Below are positions 9,208 to 17,036 of a stretch of 64,000 nt of DNA, in pieces. The notes beneath the pieces were generated by a model. That model saw only the letters and a program-made list of their open reading frames with translations, had not been told where the DNA came from and did no database searches. Origin of the DNA: Bin95 sp965220855 (GTDB lineage: Bacteria; Pseudomonadota; Alphaproteobacteria; Bin95); assembly GCA_965220855.1 (NCBI GenBank), contig CBDCQY010000001.1:310001-374000 (forward strand). The letters run 5' to 3'. Both the position numbers and the translations under genes were made by a program. The first letter of the stretch is position 1. Every line of letters begins with the position of its first letter.

Positions 9208-9236
9208 AAAAAGCGGCGGCGAAGGGCCGCGCCGCT
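9208..9236 (-). terminator. Hairpin with U-tract in the leader of the EF-G-like gene
   Basis: Read on the minus strand, AGCGGCG pairs with CGCCGCT (9212-9218 with 9230-9236) and is followed at once by five T. The plus-strand flank is a run of A at 9208-9212. This has the form of an intrinsic terminator about 75 bases before the ATG of the EF-G-like gene. It could stop antisense read-through from the FAH gene or attenuate transcription of the GTPase gene. Confidence 0.5.
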
Positions 9237-9302
9237 CCTTGCTTGACGGCTGCGGGCCGGCGGGCAGGATGGCCGGAGCGCGTTGCCAGAAGGGGAAGCG
9301 GC

Positions 9303-9989
9303 ATGACCTATGCGGTTCCGGCGCCGGCCAGGACGGCGCTGCCGGTTCGGGGTTCGGAGGCGGTCTTTCCGGTCGGGCGCATCTTCTGCGTCGGGCGCAA
9401 TTATGGCGACCATGCGCGCGAGATGGGCCACGATCCGGATCGCGAGCCGCCCTTCTTCTTCATGAAGCCGGCCACCTCGATCCTCGCCGGCGGCGGCGAC
9501 ATGCCCTATCCGCCCGGCACGGCCGACCTGCATCACGAGATGGAGCTGGTGGCCGCGCTCGGCCGGGGCGGGCGCGACATCCCGGCGGAGGCCGCGCTGG
9601 AGCATGTGTTCGGCTACGCCGCCGGCCTCGACATGACCCGGCGCGACCTGCAGGGGGAGGCGAAGGCGCTCGGCCGCCCCTGGGAGGTCGGCAAGGCGTT
9701 CGACCTGGCCGCGCCCTGCTCGGCGGTCGCGATGGCGAGCGAGATCGGCCACCCGGAGGCCGGCGCGGTGCGCCTCCATGTCAATGGCGCGCTCCGCCAG
9801 GAGGGCGATCTCGCGCAGATGATCTGGAGCCTGCCGGAGATCGTGGCCCACCTCTCGGCCCTGTTCGCGCTCCTGCCCGGCGACCTCATCATGACCGGCA
9901 CCCCCGCCGGCGTCGCCGCCGTCGAACGCGGCGACCGCCTGGAAGGCGAGGTGGAAGGCGTCGGGCGGCTTTCGGTTCGGGTGGTGTAG
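9303..9989 (+). CDS. Fumarylacetoacetate hydrolase family protein
   Basis: 228 residues from ATG 9303, which has a good AGGGGAAG ribosome site upstream; an earlier in-frame start at 9177 would add an unrelated Arg/Ala-rich tail and is not preferred. FAH-fold C-C bond hydrolase or 2-keto-acid decarboxylase. Typical segments are IFCVGRNYGDHAREMG, PPFFFMKPATSIL, LHHEMELVAAL with the metal-binding acids, and the C-terminal GDLIMTGTPAGVAAVERGD. Small single-domain members act on fumarylpyruvate, acylpyruvates or oxaloacetate; the substrate here is not determined. It stands alone on the plus strand. Confidence 0.9.
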   Translation: MTYAVPAPARTALPVRGSEAVFPVGRIFCVGRNYGDHAREMGHDPDREPPFFFMKPATSILAGGGDMPYPPGTADLHHEMELVAALGRGGRDIPAEAALEHVFGYAAGLDMTRRDLQGEAKALGRPWEVGKAFDLAAPCSAVAMASEIGHPEAGAVRLHVNGALRQEGDLAQMIWSLPEIVAHLSALFALLPGDLIMTGTPAGVAAVERGDRLEGEVEGVGRLSVRVV

Positions 9990-10096
9990 AGCCTGTCCGC
10001 CCTTGGCGGGCAGGCTCCAGGCCGCCACGGCGGCCCGCCGCTTATGCGGCGCGCCCGCGCAGGCGCCGGCCAAGGGCCGGCTGCCGCGAGCGACAA
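9990..10096 (-). repeat. 107-base palindromic repeat element, copy 1
   Basis: On the minus strand this segment aligns without gaps to 46171-46277 on the plus strand, about 90 of 107 positions identical by hand count. It is a string of short palindromes: GCCGGCC-ctt-GGCCGGC, GCCGC-ataa-GCGGC, GCCGCC-gt-GGCGGC, then a terminal 11-bp hairpin (9991-10015). It fills nearly all the space between the FAH gene stop and the convergent small-protein gene. Resembles a REP/BIME-type element; no named family recognised. Confidence 0.8.
9991..10015 (+). terminator. Stem-loop directly after the FAH gene
   Basis: GCCTGTCCGCC and GGCGGGCAGGC form an 11-position stem (one non-canonical pair) with a CTT loop, two bases after the stop codon. 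No T-run follows, so it may act in mRNA 3'-end stabilisation or Rho-type ends rather than as a classical intrinsic terminator. It is the terminal hairpin of the repeat element described at 9990-10096. Confidence 0.45.
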
Positions 10097-10097
10097 G

Positions 10098-10388
10098 TCA
10101 GAAGCGCCAGAGCCGGGCGAAGGCCCAGCGCGGCTCGTCGCCCTCGCCGGAGACCTGCATCAGGATGGGCAGATAGCTGCCGGTCAGCGGATGCGGCCCC
10201 TCGCGCAACTCCTCCGGCGGATCGTATCGGCCGACGCAGGCGATCGCCGCGCCGTCGCCGGTGCCGGGCAGGCAGAGACAGCCCTCCGGCAGCGCCGCAA
10301 TCTCGGCGCAGGACTTCGGCGCCTCCGCCCGCGCCGGTCCGGCCCAGGCGAGCATCAGCAAGAGAGCGGCTATCGACCGTTTCCACAT
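10098..10388 (-). CDS. Small exported protein with Cys motif, paralogue A
   Basis: 96 residues from the ATG at 10388, preceded by GGGAGG seven bases upstream; an in-frame ATG ten codons earlier lacks such a site. The product has a signal peptide (about residues 1-21, WKRSIAALLLMLAWAGPARA) and then a four-cysteine core SCAEIAALPEGCLCLPGTGDG ending IAC. The tail is WAFARLWRF. It is clearly related to the next gene upstream. Probably periplasmic, with the four Cys forming disulfides. No characterised family recognised. Confidence 0.75.
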   Translation of the reverse strand: MWKRSIAALLLMLAWAGPARAEAPKSCAEIAALPEGCLCLPGTGDGAAIACVGRYDPPEELREGPHPLTGSYLPILMQVSGEGDEPRWAFARLWRF

Positions 10389-10475
10389 CGCGCTACCTCC
10401 CTCGGTCCGGCTGTCCATTCTCTCACGTCCGGCCGCGAAGGGAAGCCCGGTCGGGGAGGCGCGGCCAGCGGCCGG

Positions 10476-10760
10476 TCACTTCAGCATGGGCGGCCGACCG
10501 CTAAAGGGATCCGGTATCCTCAGTTCGGGCGGCGGCGGAAGATCGGGCGGCGGCGGAGGGTCGGGAGGCGGTCGGAAGCAGATGACCTCCGAGCCGTCAC
10601 CGGTTCCCTCCACGCAGTCGCAACCCGGCTTCAGCTGCCCGAGCTCCTCGCGATCTGCGCAGGACAGTCGCGGCAACAGCTTCCTTTGATAACGCTCCCC
10701 TTCCGCAACCGCCTGTCCCGCCCAGGCGAGCGTCAGCAGGGCGACTATCAAAGGTTTCAC
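10476..10760 (-). CDS. Small exported protein with Cys motif and Pro-rich tail, paralogue B
   Basis: 94 residues from a GTG start at 10760. Signal peptide ALLTLAWAGQAVA, nearly identical in style to its neighbour, then SCADREELGQLKPGCDCV, GTGDG and VIC, sharing the four-Cys pattern and the GTGDG block. It differs by a proline-rich C-terminal tail (PPPDPPPPPDLPPPPEL) in place of the Trp/Arg tail. The 87-base gap and shared core indicate a tandem duplication. Probably exported; function unknown. Confidence 0.72.
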   Translation of the reverse strand: MKPLIVALLTLAWAGQAVAEGERYQRKLLPRLSCADREELGQLKPGCDCVEGTGDGSEVICFRPPPDPPPPPDLPPPPELRIPDPFSGRPPMLK

Positions 10761-10824
10761 AGTCGGGGCCTCGCGGCGGCGGGAGACGGCATTCTGTCAT
10801 GCGCGGCATAGGGCGCAAGCGCGC

Positions 10825-12429
10825 TCACGGCCCCGCCTTCGCGCGTTCGCGCTCGCGGAGGTCCCGGCGGCGGATCTTGCCGGTGACGGTCATCGGCAGG
10901 TCGGCGACGAACTCGATCGCGCGCGGATATTCATGCGCCGAGAGCCGGGAGCGCACATGCGCGCGAAGCGCCGCCGCCAGCCCCTCGCCGGGTGTTTCGC
11001 CCTGGCGCAGCACCACGAACGCCTTGACGATCTCGCCGCGCACCGGGTCCGGCGCGCCCACCGCCGCCGCCATGGCGACCGCCTGATGGCCCATCAGGCA
11101 CTCCTCGATCTCGCCGGGGCCGATGCGGTAGCCGGCCGAGGAGATCACATCGTCGTCGCGCCCGACGAAGCGGAAGACGCCGTCTTCGTCCGCGACGCCG
11201 AGGTCTCCGGTCAGCAGCCACTCGCCCCGGAACTTGGCGGCCGTCGCCTCCGGGTCCCGCCAGTAGCCGAGAAACATCACCGGGTCGGGGCGGCGCACCG
11301 CGATCTCGCCCGCCTCGCCCGGCGGCAGCTTGCGCCCGGCGCCGTCCAGCACCGCCACCTCATGGCCCGGAATGGCGCGCCCGAGCCAGCCGGGCCGCAC
11401 CGGAGCCAGGCTCGCGCAATTGCCGATCACCAGATTGCATTCCGTCTGCCCGTAAAATTCGTTGATGGTGAGGGCGAACACGTCCCGCCCCCAGCCGAGC
11501 AGTTCCTCGCCGAGGCTCTCGCCGCCGCTGCCGATGCTGCGCATGGCGAGGCCGGGCGGCGGAACCTGCGGGGCGGCCTGGCGCATCATCTTCAGCGCCG
11601 TCGGCGGCAGGAAGGCGTTGCGCACCCCGTGCCGGGCCATGAGCCGGAAGGCCTCCTCGGGGTCGAACTTGCCCGCCCGATGCGCCAGCACCGGCGCGCC
11701 CGCCGCCCAGGCCGGCAGCAGCACATCCAGCAGCCCGCCGGCCCAGGCCCAGTCCGCCGGCGTCCAGAACAGGTCGCCCGGCTGGGGAAAGAACTCATGC
11801 GGCAGCGCCACGCCCGGCAGATGGCCCGGCAGCACCCGGTGGCCGTGCAGCGCCCCCTTGGGCGGCCCGGTGGTGCCGGAGGTGTAGATCAGCAGCGCCG
11901 GGTCGTCGGGGCCGGTCACCGCCGGCTCGAAGCGCTCCGAAGCGCGCTCCAGCAACTGCCAGAAATCCTCGGCGACGACCAGCGAGAGCGCCGGCAGGTC
12001 GAGGCCCGCCACCTTCTCGCGCCCGGCGGCGTCGGTAATCAGCGCCTTCGCGCCGGAATGGCCGAGCCGCCAAGCGAGCGCCTCCTCGCCGAAGAGCGTG
12101 AACAGGGGCAGCGCGACCGCGCCGAGCTTGGCGGCGGCGAGATGGGCCAGCCCCGTTTCCACCTGCTGGCCGAGCAGCACCGCCACCCGGTCGCCCCGCC
12201 CGACGCCGCCGGCGGCGAGCGCATTGGCGAGGCGGTTGGACAGTCGCGAGAGCTCGCGGAACGACCATTCGCGCGCCGGCCCGCCGGCCGGGTCGGGACA
12301 GATCAGCGCCGGGCGCGAGCTGCCGACATGGCGCTCGCAGGCATGCTCGGCGATGTTGTAGCGGGCCGGCAGCCGCCAGCGGAACGCCGCGCGCACCGCC
12401 TCCCAGCTCTCGCCCGGCTCGACGATCAC
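10825..12429 (-). CDS. Acyl-CoA synthetase (AMP-binding, ANL superfamily)
   Basis: 534 residues from the GTG at 12429; the frame is open further upstream, but that lies inside the MBL gene, and VIVEPGESWEAVRAAFRWRL is a typical N-terminus. Activates a carboxylic acid to acyl-AMP and then acyl-CoA. Motifs are the phosphate loop YTSGTTGPPKGALHG, NEFYGQTE, the hinge GDLGVADEDGVFRFVGRDDDVI and the catalytic C-terminal Lys in MTVTGKIRRRDLR. It most resembles short- or medium-chain acetyl-CoA-synthetase-like enzymes. It overlaps the MBL gene by GTGA. Confidence 0.9.
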   Translation of the reverse strand: MIVEPGESWEAVRAAFRWRLPARYNIAEHACERHVGSSRPALICPDPAGGPAREWSFRELSRLSNRLANALAAGGVGRGDRVAVLLGQQVETGLAHLAAAKLGAVALPLFTLFGEEALAWRLGHSGAKALITDAAGREKVAGLDLPALSLVVAEDFWQLLERASERFEPAVTGPDDPALLIYTSGTTGPPKGALHGHRVLPGHLPGVALPHEFFPQPGDLFWTPADWAWAGGLLDVLLPAWAAGAPVLAHRAGKFDPEEAFRLMARHGVRNAFLPPTALKMMRQAAPQVPPPGLAMRSIGSGGESLGEELLGWGRDVFALTINEFYGQTECNLVIGNCASLAPVRPGWLGRAIPGHEVAVLDGAGRKLPPGEAGEIAVRRPDPVMFLGYWRDPEATAAKFRGEWLLTGDLGVADEDGVFRFVGRDDDVISSAGYRIGPGEIEECLMGHQAVAMAAAVGAPDPVRGEIVKAFVVLRQGETPGEGLAAALRAHVRSRLSAHEYPRAIEFVADLPMTVTGKIRRRDLRERERAKAGP

Positions 12430-13223
12430 GGCCCCGTCGGCTCCAGGTCGAAGCGCAGCACCTCGCCGGCCAGCTCCGGCGCGGCGGCGGGCCAGCGCCG
12501 GGCGAGTTCGGGATCGTGCCCCGGAATCAGATGGTCGCGCGAGCGCGCGCGGGCGGCGAGCCGGCGGTAGCCCTCCACCATCTCGCGAAGATCGTGGAAC
12601 ACCCGGAAGGGCCGTTCCGTCTCCATCTCCTCGAAGAGATGCACCGCGTCGGAGGCCAGGATCACCGGCCCGCGCCCTGTCGCGACCTCGAGCGCAATCT
12701 GGCCGCGCGAATGGCCGCCGATCAGCCATTGCGCGAGGCCCGGCGCAAGCGCCCCGTCGCCGTCATGGAAGCGGACGCGCCCATCGTAGTTCAGCCCGAC
12801 CAGGGCGAGCGTGTTGCGCTTGCCATACATTTTGAGCGCCGGGTGGGTCACATCGCGCCCGGTGACGGCCAGCATCTCGCGGTCCTGGATGTGGAACCGC
12901 GCCTGCGGGAAGGCTTCCAGATTGCCGACATGGTCGTAATGGCAGTGCGTCACGATCACGTCGGTCACCGTCGCGGGGTCGATGCCGATGCGCCGCAGCC
13001 CGTCCAGCGGATCGTAGAGCGTCTCATGGCCGAGCCGGTCGGCGACGCGCACCGCATAGCCGCAATCCACCACCCAGACGCGCCCGCCGCCCCGGATGGC
13101 CCAGAAATAGAAATCGAGGCCGGGAACCCGCCGGGCGGGGTCGCCGTCCAGATAGATCTCGCTCTCCGGCTGCAGGCCCTGCCGGCCGTAGCGCAGGCCG
13201 TAGATTTCATAGTCCGGAATCAT
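12426..13223 (-). CDS. MBL-fold hydrolase, N-acyl homoserine lactonase-like
   Basis: 265-residue metallo-beta-lactamase-fold protein starting at ATG 13223. The dizinc motif HCHYDH is at 93-98. Further ligands are likely in GGHSRGQ, SDAVHLFE and the C-terminal LIPGHDP. Overall layout (IYLDGDPARRVPGLDFYFWAI, then the HxHxDH) resembles AttM/AiiB-type lactonases, which open the ring of acyl-homoserine lactones. Coupling by GTGA to an acyl-CoA synthetase suggests hydrolysis of a lactone or ester followed by CoA activation of the released acid. The lactonase assignment is inference. Confidence 0.8.
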   Translation of the reverse strand: MIPDYEIYGLRYGRQGLQPESEIYLDGDPARRVPGLDFYFWAIRGGGRVWVVDCGYAVRVADRLGHETLYDPLDGLRRIGIDPATVTDVIVTHCHYDHVGNLEAFPQARFHIQDREMLAVTGRDVTHPALKMYGKRNTLALVGLNYDGRVRFHDGDGALAPGLAQWLIGGHSRGQIALEVATGRGPVILASDAVHLFEEMETERPFRVFHDLREMVEGYRRLAARARSRDHLIPGHDPELARRWPAAAPELAGEVLRFDLEPTGP

Positions 13224-13289
13224 GCGCCTCCCCTCCGCCGGCGAGCATAGCGCCATGGGCGCGCGAAGCGTATAAGCCGCGCGGTCCCC

Positions 13290-14816
13290 ATGTCCGACTC
13301 CGCCGCCGTTCCCGCCCAGCCGCCCTACAGCGAGCTGCAGCGCTGGCTGACCCTGATCACGGTCACGCTCGCGACGACGCTCTACGCCATGGCGGTGACC
13401 ATCGCCAATGTGGCGCTGCCCAAGATGCAGGGCACGCTGGGCGCGACGCAGGACGAGATCGCCTGGGTGGTGACCTTCAACATCATCGCGACCGCCGTCG
13501 CCACGCCCGCCACCGGCTGGCTCGCCGAGAAGGTCGGGCGGCGCACCGTCATGGTCTGGGGCACGGCGATCTTCACCCTGGTCTCGGCCGGCTGCGGCTT
13601 CTCCGAGAGCCTGGAGCAGCTGGTCTTCTTCCGCATCCTGCAAGGGCTGGCGGGCGCGCCGCTGGTGCCGGTCAGCCAGGCCATCGTGATGACCGTCTTC
13701 CCGCGCGAGCGCCATGGCACGGCGCTGTCGGTCTGGGGCATCGGCGTCACCGTCGGGCCGATCATCGCGCCGACGCTCGGCGGCTATGTCACCGAGCTCT
13801 ACAGCTGGCGCTGGGTGTTCTTCCTGCTGGTGCCGGTGGGGGTGGTGGCGTTTCTCTGCGCGGTCGCCTTCGTGCGCCGGCGCGCGCAGCGCCACCCGAC
13901 CACGCTCGACTGGACCGGCTTCATCGCGCTCTCGCTCGCCATCGCCTCGCTGCAGCTGATGCTCGACCGGGGCGAGCGGCTCGGCTGGTTCTCCCATGGC
14001 GAGATCGTGCTGGAGGCCTTCATCGCCTGCCTCGCCTTCTACATCTTCCTCGCCCACATCTTCACCGCCGAGCGCCCCTTCCTGAAGCCGCGCATCCTGA
14101 CCGACCGCAATTTCGTCATCGGGCTGGCGCTGACGCTGGTCTTCGGCCTGCTGAACTTCACGCCGATGGTGCTCTTTCCCTCGCTACTGCAGGGGCTGCG
14201 CGGCTTTCCGGACGGCATTATCGGCTTCCTGCTGGCGGTGCGCGGGCTCGGCACGCTCGCCGGCTTCTTCTTCATCATGATCTACGGACAGCGCATCGAC
14301 CCGCGCCTGCTGCTGCTGGCGGGCTTTCTCTGCCAGGGGGTGTCGGGGCTGGCGATGGCGCAGTTCGACATCAACCTCACCATTTTCGGCGTCGCCTGGA
14401 CCTCGATGCTGCAGGGCTTCGGCGTCGGGCTGATCTGGGTGCCGCTGTCGATCGCCACCTTCTGGACGCTGGCGCCCCAGGATGTGACCGAGGGCACGGC
14501 GGTCTTTCACCTGATCCGCAATATCGGCTCCTCGATCCATATCTCGCTGTCGGTGGCGCTGGTGATCCACACCGCCAAGATGAGCTATGCGGAGCTTTCC
14601 AACTTCGTCACGCCCTACAATGTGGCGCTCGGCCGGGCGGCGTCGGAGGGGCCGTGGAGCCTTGAGGGCGGGGCCGGCATGGCGGTGCTGGCGCGTGAGG
14701 TGGCCCGCCAGGCGCAGATGATCGGCTATGTGAACGCCTTCTACTTCTTCGCCGCCACCGCCTTCGTCTGCGTCCCCCTCCTCCTCTTCGTCCGCCGCCC
14801 CGCCCCGCCGAGGTGA
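13290..14816 (+). CDS. DHA2-family (EmrB/QacA) multidrug efflux MFS transporter
   Basis: 508-residue inner-membrane drug:proton antiporter of the 14-helix DHA2 type. It starts with a cytoplasmic tail and TM1 LITVTLATTLYAMAVTIANVAL, which carries the family-typical D/N-x-T-I-x-N-V-A-L-P region. Motif A appears as GWLAEKVGRRTVMVWG, and motif C as GIGVTVGPIIAPTLGGYV after TM5. No membrane-fusion partner (EmrA) is adjacent, so it may work alone or with a partner elsewhere. Transcribed divergently from the MBL/acyl-CoA synthetase pair with a 66-base spacer. Confidence 0.92.
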   Translation: MSDSAAVPAQPPYSELQRWLTLITVTLATTLYAMAVTIANVALPKMQGTLGATQDEIAWVVTFNIIATAVATPATGWLAEKVGRRTVMVWGTAIFTLVSAGCGFSESLEQLVFFRILQGLAGAPLVPVSQAIVMTVFPRERHGTALSVWGIGVTVGPIIAPTLGGYVTELYSWRWVFFLLVPVGVVAFLCAVAFVRRRAQRHPTTLDWTGFIALSLAIASLQLMLDRGERLGWFSHGEIVLEAFIACLAFYIFLAHIFTAERPFLKPRILTDRNFVIGLALTLVFGLLNFTPMVLFPSLLQGLRGFPDGIIGFLLAVRGLGTLAGFFFIMIYGQRIDPRLLLLAGFLCQGVSGLAMAQFDINLTIFGVAWTSMLQGFGVGLIWVPLSIATFWTLAPQDVTEGTAVFHLIRNIGSSIHISLSVALVIHTAKMSYAELSNFVTPYNVALGRAASEGPWSLEGGAGMAVLAREVARQAQMIGYVNAFYFFAATAFVCVPLLLFVRRPAPPR

Positions 14817-14922
14817 GGGGGCCACAGCGACGTCAACGCCCGCCGCGTACGAACCCGCGCGGGTGTCCTCGTCCATGAGTTATGGAACGGTTGGGGGTCT
14901 CTTGGGCTGTCAGTGAGGCAAG

Positions 14923-15120
14923 CTATTCGAGCGGGGTCCGTCCTCCAGGACTTTGGTGGGGTGTCCAGGTGTTGAACTTGTCGGCGAAGGTGTCGATCCA
15001 GCGGTTGAGGTCGTCAAGGTCGTCGGGAAGGTCTCGGACGGCGTGGAACTCATATCGCCATGTTCCGTCGCTTCGTTCGACATCGGGCGCGGCCTATAAC
15101 TCTCTGAACTGGGTCGCCTC
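14923..15120 (-). pseudogene. Transposase remnant (integrase-core C-terminus, IS481/IS3-like)
   Basis: The 310-base stretch between the exporter and the TauD gene holds, on the minus strand, a decayed transposase C-terminus. The frame reads PDVERSDGTWRYEFHAV, then LPDDLDDLNRWIDTFADKFN and TPHQSPGGRTPLE. This matches the end of DDE integrase-type transposases, where a RYEF block precedes an N-x-x-RPH-x-x-LGG-x-TP motif. Two in-frame TAG codons (15094-15096 and 14923-14925) break it. The residual frame continues weakly to about 14875. No terminal inverted repeats were found. Confidence 0.7.
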
Positions 15121-15126
15121 CGGGTG

Positions 15127-15969
15127 CTAGAAAGGCGGCTCGCCCTTGATGGTGGTGCGCCACATCAGGCGGCGTTGGGGCAGGTCGTAGTCCATGACCG
15201 CGCGGTGCTGCATCGTGCAATTGTCCCAGACAACCACGTCGCCGACTTGCCAGCGATGCCGATAGACGAATTCCGGCCGGGTGATGTGGTCGGCGAGCGC
15301 CTCGATCAGCGCCAGGCCCTCGGCCTCGTCGCGCCCGACAATGCCGGTGCAGTCGTCGCGCGCGACATAGAGGCTCCGCCGGCCGGTGCGCGGATGGGTG
15401 CGCACGATCGGATGCTCGACCGGCGGATAGCGTGCGGCGTCCTCGGCGCTGACCGGCGAGGAGCGCTTGCGGCCGCGAAAGTCGAACACGCCGCTCAGCC
15501 CCTCGATCTCCGCCTGCATCTCCGCCGGCAGCGCCTCCCAGGCGGCCGCGGCGTTGGCGAAGGCGGTGTCGCCGAGCGCCAGCCCGTGCAGCACTGGCGT
15601 CTCGATGGCGTGGAGCATGGTGGCGCTCGCCGGGCGCGCCGCATAGCTCATGTCGGTGTGCCAGGTCTCGCCCGCGCGCCGGGTGCCGATCGCCCGGCCG
15701 TCCCGGACGATGTTGGAGATGACGTAGATTTCCGGGCTGCCGTCGATGCCGAAGCGCAGCGCGTTGAAATTGATCTCCGGCTCGCCGAAGCGCCGCGTGA
15801 AGGCGACCTGGACCGGGGGCGTGAGCCGCTGGCCGCGCAGCACGATCACGCCATGCGCGTCGAGCGCCGCCCGGATGCGCGCGAACGCGTCGTCCCCGAG
15901 GCCCGAGGCGAGATTGACTCCCGAGATCTCGGCGCCGGTATGCGGGGTCAGCGGGCGGATATCGACCAT
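15127..15969 (-). CDS. TauD/TfdA family Fe(II)/2-oxoglutarate dioxygenase
   Basis: 280 residues from ATG 15969. The iron facial triad is visible: His104 and Asp106 in ETWHTDMSY, and His255 in NCTMQHRAVMDYD. Arg267/Arg271 (RRLMWRT) lie where 2-oxoglutarate is held. This family hydroxylates sulfonates, phenoxyacids or related acids, releasing a product plus succinate and CO2. Its upstream neighbours on the same strand are a 2-hydroxyacid dehydrogenase and a cupin, a plausible small catabolic operon. Substrate unknown. Confidence 0.92.
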   Translation of the reverse strand: MVDIRPLTPHTGAEISGVNLASGLGDDAFARIRAALDAHGVIVLRGQRLTPPVQVAFTRRFGEPEINFNALRFGIDGSPEIYVISNIVRDGRAIGTRRAGETWHTDMSYAARPASATMLHAIETPVLHGLALGDTAFANAAAAWEALPAEMQAEIEGLSGVFDFRGRKRSSPVSAEDAARYPPVEHPIVRTHPRTGRRSLYVARDDCTGIVGRDEAEGLALIEALADHITRPEFVYRHRWQVGDVVVWDNCTMQHRAVMDYDLPQRRLMWRTTIKGEPPF

Positions 15970-15994
15970 GGGGCGAGACCTCTCCGGCGGCGAT

Positions 15995-16978
15995 TCAGGG
16001 CAGGGTGTCGAGATAGACGTCCAAATCGACCTCGTTCGCCAGCCTTTCGCCGGCCGCATAGCGCGGCAGATTGGCGAGGAAGAGCGCATCGGCGCGCGCC
16101 AGCGTGCCGTCGCCGGCAAAGGAGCAATGCGCGGTGATCCGGACGGCCGGATGCGCCCAGTAGGGGCTGTCGGCGGGCAGGGGCTCGGGCTCGAACACAT
16201 CCAGCACCGCCGCCGCCAGCCGGCCGCTGTCGAGCGCGGCCAGGAGCGCGCGATCCTCCACCACGCCGCCGCGCGCCACATTGACCAGCACCGCGCCGGG
16301 CTTCAGCCGGGCGAGAAACGCCTCGTTCACCAGATGGCGCGTCTCGGAGGAATGCGGGCAGCAGAGCACCGCAACATCCGCCTCGCCGAGACGCCCGGCG
16401 AGATCGTCCATGGCGAGGATCTCGTCGGCGTGGGGCGCCGGCGCCGCCCGGCGGCGCACGCCCAGCACCCTGGCCCCGAAAGCGCCGGCGCGCTTGCCGA
16501 TCTCCCGACCGATATTGCCATAGCCGACGATCAGCCAGGTGGCGCCGGCGATCTCGCGGAAGCGGAGCGGACGCCACTCCCCGGCCGCCTGGGCCTCGCG
16601 CTGGCGGGCGAGCGGCTGGAAGATGTCCAGCACCTGGGCCAGCACATATTCCGAGATCGCGACGGCCTGCGCGCTGGAGGCGCCTATGCGAATGCCCCGG
16701 GCGGCGACGGCCCGGTAGCCGGGATGGTCGAGGCCGGCGTTGAAGGTCTGCAGCCAGCGGATGCTGCCGGAGGCGGCGACGGCCTCGAGGCAGCCGGCGA
16801 ACAGCGCGCCCTGGCCCATATCCGCCGTGAACCAGGCGACTTCCGCGCCCGCCTCGGCCAGCGGCAAGGCTTGGCCATCGACCAGACAGCGGCCGTCCTC
16901 CTGCAATGGCAGCGGACGGACCGGCATTTCCAGCGCCGCCAGCCGCCGGGCGACCCGCTCATGCGCCGCCGGATGCAT
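15995..16978 (-). CDS. D-isomer-specific 2-hydroxyacid dehydrogenase
   Basis: 327-residue NAD(P)-dependent oxidoreductase with a Rossmann motif GYGNIG (152-157) and the family catalytic residues: Arg236 in NVARGG, an acidic residue in DVFEPEPLP (261-266 region) and His284 in ITAHCSFAGD. The sequence around His284 departs from the usual H-x-A/S-G/x-x form (AHCSF), which may alter specificity. The FNAGLDHPGY segment resembles GhrA/hydroxypyruvate-reductase-like members. It lies 25 bases upstream of the TauD gene. Confidence 0.9.
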   Translation of the reverse strand: MHPAAHERVARRLAALEMPVRPLPLQEDGRCLVDGQALPLAEAGAEVAWFTADMGQGALFAGCLEAVAASGSIRWLQTFNAGLDHPGYRAVAARGIRIGASSAQAVAISEYVLAQVLDIFQPLARQREAQAAGEWRPLRFREIAGATWLIVGYGNIGREIGKRAGAFGARVLGVRRRAAPAPHADEILAMDDLAGRLGEADVAVLCCPHSSETRHLVNEAFLARLKPGAVLVNVARGGVVEDRALLAALDSGRLAAAVLDVFEPEPLPADSPYWAHPAVRITAHCSFAGDGTLARADALFLANLPRYAAGERLANEVDLDVYLDTLP

Positions 16979-17036
16979 GACAATGCCGATCGGCGAGGAT
17001 GCGGAATCCTCGCCTTGTCGGCCGGATTTCCCGGAC

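Noticed and set aside
6877..9246. A 789-codon open frame antisense to the EF-G-like GTPase
   Set aside because: Composition typical of shadow frames and the sense gene has clear GTPase motifs.
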